Shown here in pieces: positions 58,081-64,000 of a stretch of DNA of 64,000 bases. Under the pieces are notes generated by a model. It ran no database searches and was not told the DNA's origin. It saw only the letters and a program-made list of their open reading frames with translations. The stretch lies in NCBI RefSeq assembly GCF_914767665.1, contig NC_059507.1, positions 18,044,718 to 18,108,717 on the forward strand, given 5' to 3'. This DNA comes from Harmonia axyridis. Lineage: Eukaryota > Arthropoda > Insecta > Coleoptera > Coccinellidae. The translations under genes were made by a program, and so were the position numbers. The stretch's first letter is position 1. Each line of letters opens with the position of its first letter.

Positions 58081-58860
58081 TCGTGATGGTTCGTTACGTT
58101 ATAGAGCAAGCTTGTAGCTCTGGGTTTTACTCAGAAGTAAATTGAACAGGGCAATATATATAGTAAATGAAATTTTGACAGATATTAGTTAAAGAAGATC
58201 AACAATTGAGCATTGTATTTACATAAAATCAAAAAATAACTTGCTAACTGTTGTTGCATTGTACGTGGATGAGTTTTTTGTTTTAACAAATGTTAATTCT
58301 GAATGAATATATCTGATAGAAAATTTAAGTGATAATTTTATCATAAAGAATTTAGGGAAAGCTAAAAATGTTTAGGGATGAATATCACTAGAAATTATGA
58401 AAAAGGTAGTATAGTAATTGTTTATATTCTTCAAATATGTATTGCAATAATTCAACATGTCTAATTGTAAACATATGAAAACTCCTTTGAAAACTTAATT
58501 GAAATTTGATTCAACAAAAGAGAGTTGTAATGATGAACCATATAAGAAATTAATAGGTTTATTAACGTCTTTAGCAGTATCAACTAATCCTGATAAAGCA
58601 TACTCTGTTAATCTCTTGAGTCAATTTAATAATTATCTCATTATTGAACACTGAAAAAGTGCAAAATTCATTTCAAGATGCAAGTAAAAAAAGATCATTG
58701 TTCAATTTTTACTTTAGTCAGAAGATGTGTTCAGTATTTGAAATGACTGCCTCGGTACTAAAATTGTATCAGCCAATACTATTGACCCATTTAGTGGGTT
58801 GATTTTTTTCAAATGTTAACTTTGGATCTGAATCAATTAATAATTTAATTTTTACCAAAA
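58081..58860 (+). pseudogene. Ty1/copia reverse transcriptase remnant
   Basis: Broken frames spell copia RT blocks in order: RDGSLRYRA (near 58085), a segment before ALYVDEFF (58258-58290; YVDD is the catalytic box), DNFIIKNLGKAKN (58340-58370), FNMSNCKHMKTPLK (about 58450-58490), EPYKKLIGLL and AVSTNPDKAYSVNLLSQFNN (58535-58640). Many stops and shifts occur. Gag, protease and integrase are not recognised. It is an old copy between LTR-like repeats, inside the interval that separates the errantivirus macro/tether and integrase. Confidence 0.7.
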
Positions 58861-59184
58861 TTAAAAGCAATTAATAAATCAGTAGGATAGCATTTTCGAA
58901 CTGGTCATAGAGCAATTATTCCTATAACGATTGAAAACTTTAGTGAAATAGGTATCTACATGTTTATACGAGTTTAATCATCCATTCATGAAATGGAAAG
59001 TTTTAAAGAATAGTTACTTTTTAAAGTATTTTATACCTACATTGAATTGCTGGAAAATTGATACCAATTTCAAAAGTAACTGCCATGTTGAAATTCTTCA
59101 TATACTGAATGATCCTTTAAATTTTATTTCTGTCGTAAAATTTTGACTAGTATTTCAACTGATTTTTGATATGTATATCCTAGT

Positions 59185-59400
59185 ATAGCTTTAATAAACA
59201 AATTAAAAAGAGACAGAATGAATAGACTTGCCTTTCAAATACCCTTAGCTTATGTTACCTCATAAGAAATTTTAATATCTTGGTGGAACCTTTTTGAGAA
59301 ATCAGGTAAAAAGTTTGAGTCTCTAATTTCCAAGGTTTATTAATACATGTTTCAGTTGAGCGGCAAATAATATAATAAATAATATATAGTTGAAATTATT
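59185..59400 (+). repeat. Degraded LTR-like direct repeat, right
   Basis: AGTATAGCTTTAATAAAC, GAATAGACTTGCCTTTCAAA and TTGAGAAATCAGGTAAAA parallel the left copy at 57480. The pair spacing is about 1.7 kb, short for a complete copia. 59401-60244 holds nothing I can support; a 103-codon ORF at 60011 has no family features. Confidence 0.45.
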
Positions 59401-60244
59401 CGTATGGAAGATTTCACAACGATTTGACTTATTCATTATAAATGCAACAGCACTGCACTCAAATTCTTCAAAAACGGATTGGTCATTTATATTTTTGCAC
59501 TCTTCTGTCGTAAAAGTGTATGTTTTAGATATTCAAAAAACACATGGAAATTTTTGAATGTCATCTGACTAACTTGGCTCTTTTTCCAGTAATAAAGCCA
59601 ATTGTGAATTATCTATAAGGAGTTTTTCTATCTGTTTAATACATGATCAGATGAAGCTTCTATTCTCTTTGGTAGTTCCATCTTCTGTCGCAATAAATTC
59701 AAATTCTCACGAAAGGGAATGTAGTTTTATAGATTGTGGAAAATAAACGAAAAATTCCTGAAATAAAGTAATATTCATCCAATTAATTCCAAATAATACA
59801 AACCCTTCAAACAAACCTGAATTGAGGAAAATGCATTCGATGTTATAAATGTTCATTTCCAAATTTTGACAAATATCTATCGAATTTTTGATTCGCCGAA
59901 GACTTTGCATTTTATCTGTCGGCATTTATTTAAATATTGAATAACAATTTTGGAAACTGCAAACTTTTTCAAGAACTTTCATATATCGAAATGGAATATT
60001 TATTATTAACATGACACTGACAGTCAAATTGTCCACAGATACCACAGAAATATGGGACTTGAAATGTCAAAATGATCCGAAACACCCCGTATACTCGAAA
60101 ACCGCGGGGAGAATCGAAGGTTTGGGATTTTTCCCGGGATCTCCAGACGATTTTGAGGGGGGTCTTATTCTTGTCATTTTTGCTCTAGATGGTCCCGTTT
60201 GGGCTGTGATTTTACGTTTAAAGTTTGACGTATATGTGCAAGCG

Positions 60245-62243
60245 GTTTTATATATACTTAGATTAGAGAATATATTAGACCAAAAAGTTCCTATACATTA
60301 TATTTTAAATCACCAGAATTAGAAAAACCACTTATACGAATTTTGCAAGAGAAATTTGATTATAAGAGTTTTGATTTAAAAATTTCAAGAATTCTGTTAG
60401 AAGACGTGGAAGACATAGATGAAAGACAACTTAGAATCGCTCAGTATCATGAAACCAAAACAATACATCGAGGATTGAGAGAAAATCTTATTAGTTTGAA
60501 AAAAAAATTTTATTGGCCGAACAAAATAAAGATGTTCAGAATTATATAAATTCGTGTGAATATTGCCAGAGAAGTAAATACGAAAGAACTCCAATTCAAT
60601 TACAATATAGACCTAATCCTGTTGGTTCTAAACCCTTTTCTCATCTTTATTGCGATACAATACGATTTGGTCAAACATATTGTTTAAGTATAATAGATTC
60701 ATTTTCTAGACTGAGACAATGTTATCCCTTCATATATACTTCAAAAGAACGGATTAGAAATTGTAGACAAATTAATAATTTATTTCAGCCATTATGGTAT
60801 ACCTAATAGAATAACGTGTGACAACGGAATTGAATTTAAAAATAATGTTGTACAAGATCTATGTAAAGTGCATAAAATTAAAATTCATTACATTACAAAT
60901 GGAGAAATTGCAGTTTTTATGAATCATAGACTTAAGAGAAATCCAATAGATGGCGCCAGTCATGAACTGAGGGAAATCCCATAGATGGCGCCAGCGTCGG
61001 TTCTCTTTTATATATTTGATTTAATTTAATTATTAAATTATATTCTCTATTGTATTTCTTCCTCTGATGAGGTTTTCTAATGTAAATAACATAATTTGTA
61101 TTTATTGGTATAATTTTAGATAAGTTTTCTTCATTTTATATTCATACATTGTTGTCACACGTTATTCTATTAGGTATACCATAATGGCTGAAATGAATTA
61201 TTAATTTGTCTACAATTTCTAATCCGATCTTTTGAAGTAAGGGATAACATTGTCCCAATCTAGAAAATGAATCTATTATACTTGAACAATATGTTTGACC
61301 AAATCGTACTGTATCGCAATAAAGATGAGAAAAGGGTTTAGAACCAACAGGATTAGGTCTACATTGTAATTGAATTGTATGAATATACAATGCAATTGTA
61401 TATTCATGAATTCTGTGCGTAATATTCTATGGTGAAAGTCTATGTTCTGGAAGCATGAAAATATTCTAAGCCTCTTCTCTCTAGTTAGATCGTATATAGT
61501 TGACTCTTTCTCGTTAACTGTCTCGTGTTAAACACGTGCTCGTTGAGTCTTTGTTAACAGGCTCTCGTTTTTAGCTCTATCTGTTGACTTTTGTAAAACA
61601 TCATAACCTACTCAGGGTTAGTTTTTAATTGTGTTCAAATTAACCATTTAACCAGTGCAGGAAGAATTATTTATTTATTTATTATTATTTTTTTATACAG
61701 TCCATTATATCGTAGATATTTTCAACAAATTATAACCCAAATTCAAATGCATTAGTGGAAAGATTTCATTCTACACTTATAGAACAATTGCGGACTATTG
61801 AAGGTAAAAACATTACTTTTCAAAGTAAATTAGCTCAAGCTTTATTAAGTTATAATAATTCAAATCACTCAAGTTTAGAAATGACTCCAATGCAAATTAT
61901 TAAGGCAGATTTAAATTACTCATTATCCATTGAACGTACGCATAATGAACAAGTTCAAAATTATGTAGAAAATTATATTGAAAATTTGAATGACATCACA
62001 AAACAAATAGAAAAACAGCGAGATAAACAGTTAAATCGATTAGAAAAAACGAATTATAAGAGACGTGCGAAAGAAGATCATCCTCTTCATAAAAACCCTA
62101 CTTATATCAAAGCCTCAATTACAAGAAAACTTGATCCTGCATTCAAAAAGATAGATGCGAAAGAAATTGATTCACATCGTATTCAAGACGATAAAAATAA
62201 ACATATTTATCATAAAAAAATATTGAAACAACGAAAAAAATAA
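60245..62243 (+). pseudogene. Errantivirus-like integrase, interrupted
   Basis: Tether/HHCC: KSPELEKPLIRILQEKF, YHETKTIHRGLREN, then after a frame change INSCEYCQRSKYERTPIQLQ. Catalytic core: FSHLYCDTIRFGQTYCLSII (first Asp), frameshift near 60770, RITCDNGIEFKNNVVQDLC (second Asp). An 830-bp insertion (60901-61730) then splits the core. It resumes NYNPNSNALVERFHSTLIEQ (Glu of DDE) and continues in an open C-terminal domain, LNDITKQIEKQRDKQLNRLE, to a stop at 62243. Family role: insertion of viral DNA. At least two frameshifts plus the insertion make it non-functional. It lies directly upstream of the envelope-like frame, as in errantiviruses. Confidence 0.75.
60901..61730. mobile_element. 830-bp insertion in integrase, with inverted integrase fragment
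   Basis: Flanked by ACAAAT at 60895-60900 and 61725-61730, a 6-base target duplication. The insert contains a repeated GATGGCGCCAG motif and, at 61390-61142 on the minus strand, an integrase piece (QCRPNPVGSKPFSHLYCDTV...) nearly identical to that at 60600-60850. It may be a rearranged LTR-element derivative; type undetermined. Confidence 0.55.
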
Positions 62244-62271
62244 GTTTCAAATTTTATTTGCAGATTCAAAA

Positions 62272-63303
62272 ATGGACCAAACAAATGGTATACTACTTAC
62301 TCTAATAATGATAATCCTATGGACAAAAATAATTATCATAATAAACGCACTCGAAATCATTCCCTTACAAAATAATATATTACCTGTTTTATTAGGAAAA
62401 TCCTATGTAACGAATAAGAATCTACAATTGATTTATCACATTGATTTAAATAGGATAATGGAAATAATTTTCAAATATGAAAAGGAAATTGAAAATCTGA
62501 AAGACCAAAAATTAGGTTTTGCTCAGACAGCAAATTATAAATATTTACAACATTCAAATGATATAAACTTTGAAGCCCTTGAAGATTCTTAATAAAAGTA
62601 TTAAAACTAAAAGAGGATAAGTTAATCTTGGTGGCAAAATTTCAAAAATATTATTCGGAACGTTAGATTCAGACGATGAAGAATTATATCGGAACTATTT
62701 TAATAGCATACAGAAAAATGAGAAAACGCTCATGAAAAATCAGAAGCAAATAGCTACTGTTGTAAACGATCTTAAAAATAAGTATATCACTAAATTGAAA
62801 TAAATAAATTCAGAAATATGAATGAAAATCTGAAATTATTACAAATTGTTCCAGATTTACAGAGTGAGGTAGAGCAAATGCATCTCATGACATTTGAAAT
62901 CAAAGATATTAAAAATACCCTTGATGAAATTCAAACAGCAATAAGTTTTGCAAGATTGCACCTTTTACACGAATCCATTTTACCTTATGCTAAATTTGTC
63001 GAATTAATCAAAAATGTCACATTAATACCTGTTCATCACCTTAAAGATTATTATCAATTATGTCATACTAAGATTATTTTTCAAAACAAAATATTACTCT
63101 TTTTGATTTCAATTACCACTGTTTATCAGAAAGGCTATGACCTATACAAGTTTTACTTCCTACCTCAGAATAATTTAAACATTTCCCATACCAATCCCTA
63201 TATGCTCTCTCAAGAAGAATTATTGGAATGGTCATCTTCAACAAATAATTGTCATCCCGTGGAAGAAGATTTCCTATATATAAATATAGGAAATCTGTTG
63301 TAA
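62272..63303 (+). pseudogene. Errantivirus-like envelope glycoprotein remnant
   Basis: ATG 62272 follows the integrase stop by about 30 bases. The first frame (to 62592) has a hydrophobic N-terminal segment suited to a signal peptide and an otherwise ectodomain-like sequence. After a frameshift a basic KTKRG site lies near 62605-62619, placed like the cleavage site of F-type envelopes, but a stop follows at once. Further frames (62640-62800, 62818-63303) carry the downstream helical region. At least two in-frame stops and one shift are present, so no protein is expected. Family: fusion protein of insect errantiviruses related to baculovirus F. Position after pol supports the call; sequence similarity is weak by eye. 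Confidence 0.6.
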
Positions 63304-63423
63304 TAGTTGTGGATAAATAACCTCCAAATAAGTGCTTTATTAATAAAAAAATATGGATTTCTCTCAGTGTACACAAAGAAAAATGGGCTTAGGTGATTGA
63401 ATGAAGCGGTTCATCATGAATAC

Positions 63424-63654
63424 TTACAAATTATGAATATCGTAATCCTCACCAGATTCAGTCATAATGGAAATACAAATTCCTTGTACTTTTACGTAAC
63501 CCGATCTGCACGGTGTCACAAGAATATTTTTGAAATCATTGTCGTTAGAACGATGATATTTGAAAATATTGTGTTGCCATTCTTGAAAGTCAGATTCTTT
63601 TTTCGATTGTGAAAATTGTAATACTAGAATCAAAACAACAAATGAAGCGAACAT
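63424..63654 (-). CDS. Predicted short secreted peptide
   Basis: 76 codons, ATG 63654 to TAA at 63424. Residues 1-17 (MFASFVVLILVLQFSQS) form a clear signal peptide. The mature part is polar, then ends with TPCRSGYVKVQGICIS, two cysteines separated by ten residues, and an acidic tail. A CRxGYxxxxGxC-like end is seen in several short insect secreted peptides of unknown role. An AATAAA lies about 80 bases past the stop on the minus strand (near 63338-63345). The frame can be read open further upstream, so an upstream exon is possible. The start is chosen because it places the signal peptide at the N-terminus. Function unknown. Confidence 0.5.
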   Translation of the reverse strand: MFASFVVLILVLQFSQSKKESDFQEWQHNIFKYHRSNDNDFKNILVTPCRSGYVKVQGICISIMTESGEDYDIHNL

Positions 63655-63902
63655 GATGATAGCAGTCTCAAACACGTAGTATAGAACCAAGTACTCATGG
63701 TTGTATTGTTCATCCGGTTAAATAAATTGAGATAAAATTGTTGATTCTCTTCTACCTGAATGTAAATCATCACGGGATCTAAACCTCAATTCAACTTGTT
63801 TTTCTCCAAACAAATGTTATCAAGTTTCATCAGTGGCGGCCCAAAATGGGCAAATGTCTTCTTGAAGACTGAATAAATCTAAATAGAACAATAATATTAT
63901 AA

Positions 63903-64000
63903 TCATACTCGCTGCGCTTCAAGAAGGGTCTCCTCTTATACCCCGGCACTATGCCGGTAGATCCACCACTAGGTATGTGTCAGGAAAAAAAATTTTTTTC
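63903..64000 (+). repeat. Dispersed repeat B, copy 2
   Basis: CTCGCTGCGCTTCAAG, ACTATGCCGGTAGATCC and CACTAGGTATG parallel 52573-52680. The window ends inside it. Confidence 0.6.

Noticed and set aside
60011..60322. 103-codon ORF before the integrase
   Set aside because: No family pattern; it runs across the edge between inserted sequence and the integrase tether.

Overview
This is an AT-rich, intron-containing eukaryotic window, almost certainly from an insect and possibly a beetle. The evidence is spliced genes with short GT-AG introns, Penelope, BEL/Pao, errantivirus-like, copia, mariner and LINE remnants, TA-flanked MITEs with CAGGGTGT ends, and tRNA-derived SINEs. No bacterial genes, operons or CRISPR arrays are visible. 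Nothing was computed beyond reading the sequence, so element names are family-level calls.

Layout. 1-3.5 kb: a dispersed repeat (called family A here) holding a Penelope-like element with an inverted partial copy and hammerhead-ribozyme-like cores. 5-20.8 kb: one host-type gene on the minus strand (about 17.7 to 8.4 kb), rebuilt here from seven coding exons. It encodes a protein of about 1043 aa with two zinc fingers, a tyrosine-recombinase-like domain and a C-terminal Myb/SANT-like exon. Every internal junction is phase 1, and one acidic exon has been duplicated in tandem. MITEs, a SINE, foldbacks and a 942-bp tandem duplication lie in or beside it, and two closely similar inverted family A copies flank it. 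20.8-33 kb: mostly gene-poor sequence with MITEs, one SINE with clear target-site duplications, a minisatellite and more family A.

33.7-41.5 kb: a LINE hub. Four fragments of a LINE with a restriction-like endonuclease (R2/R4/Dong-type) and one nearly full-length APE-type LINE are separated by long (TA)n tracts. The first sits in the (TA)n tract of a family A copy whose LINE-free counterpart is at 3.5 kb. 41.5-47.6 kb: two BEL/Pao elements on the minus strand, the first (with LTR and PBS) apparently inserted in the second.

48.3-63.3 kb: degenerate errantivirus-like sequence on the plus strand, split by nested elements (a foldback, a long-TIR element, a mariner, a copia remnant). Its pol remnant carries an OARD1/TARG1-type macro domain just upstream of the linker to integrase, followed by integrase and an envelope-like region. 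A small predicted secreted-peptide gene lies at 63.4-63.7 kb on the minus strand.

The items most worth attention are the phase-1 modular recombinase-like gene, the macro domain in an errantivirus-like pol, and the (TA)n hub. All mobile coding regions look broken, while the recombinase-like gene reads open across every exon (with a 200-bp N gap in its last intron).
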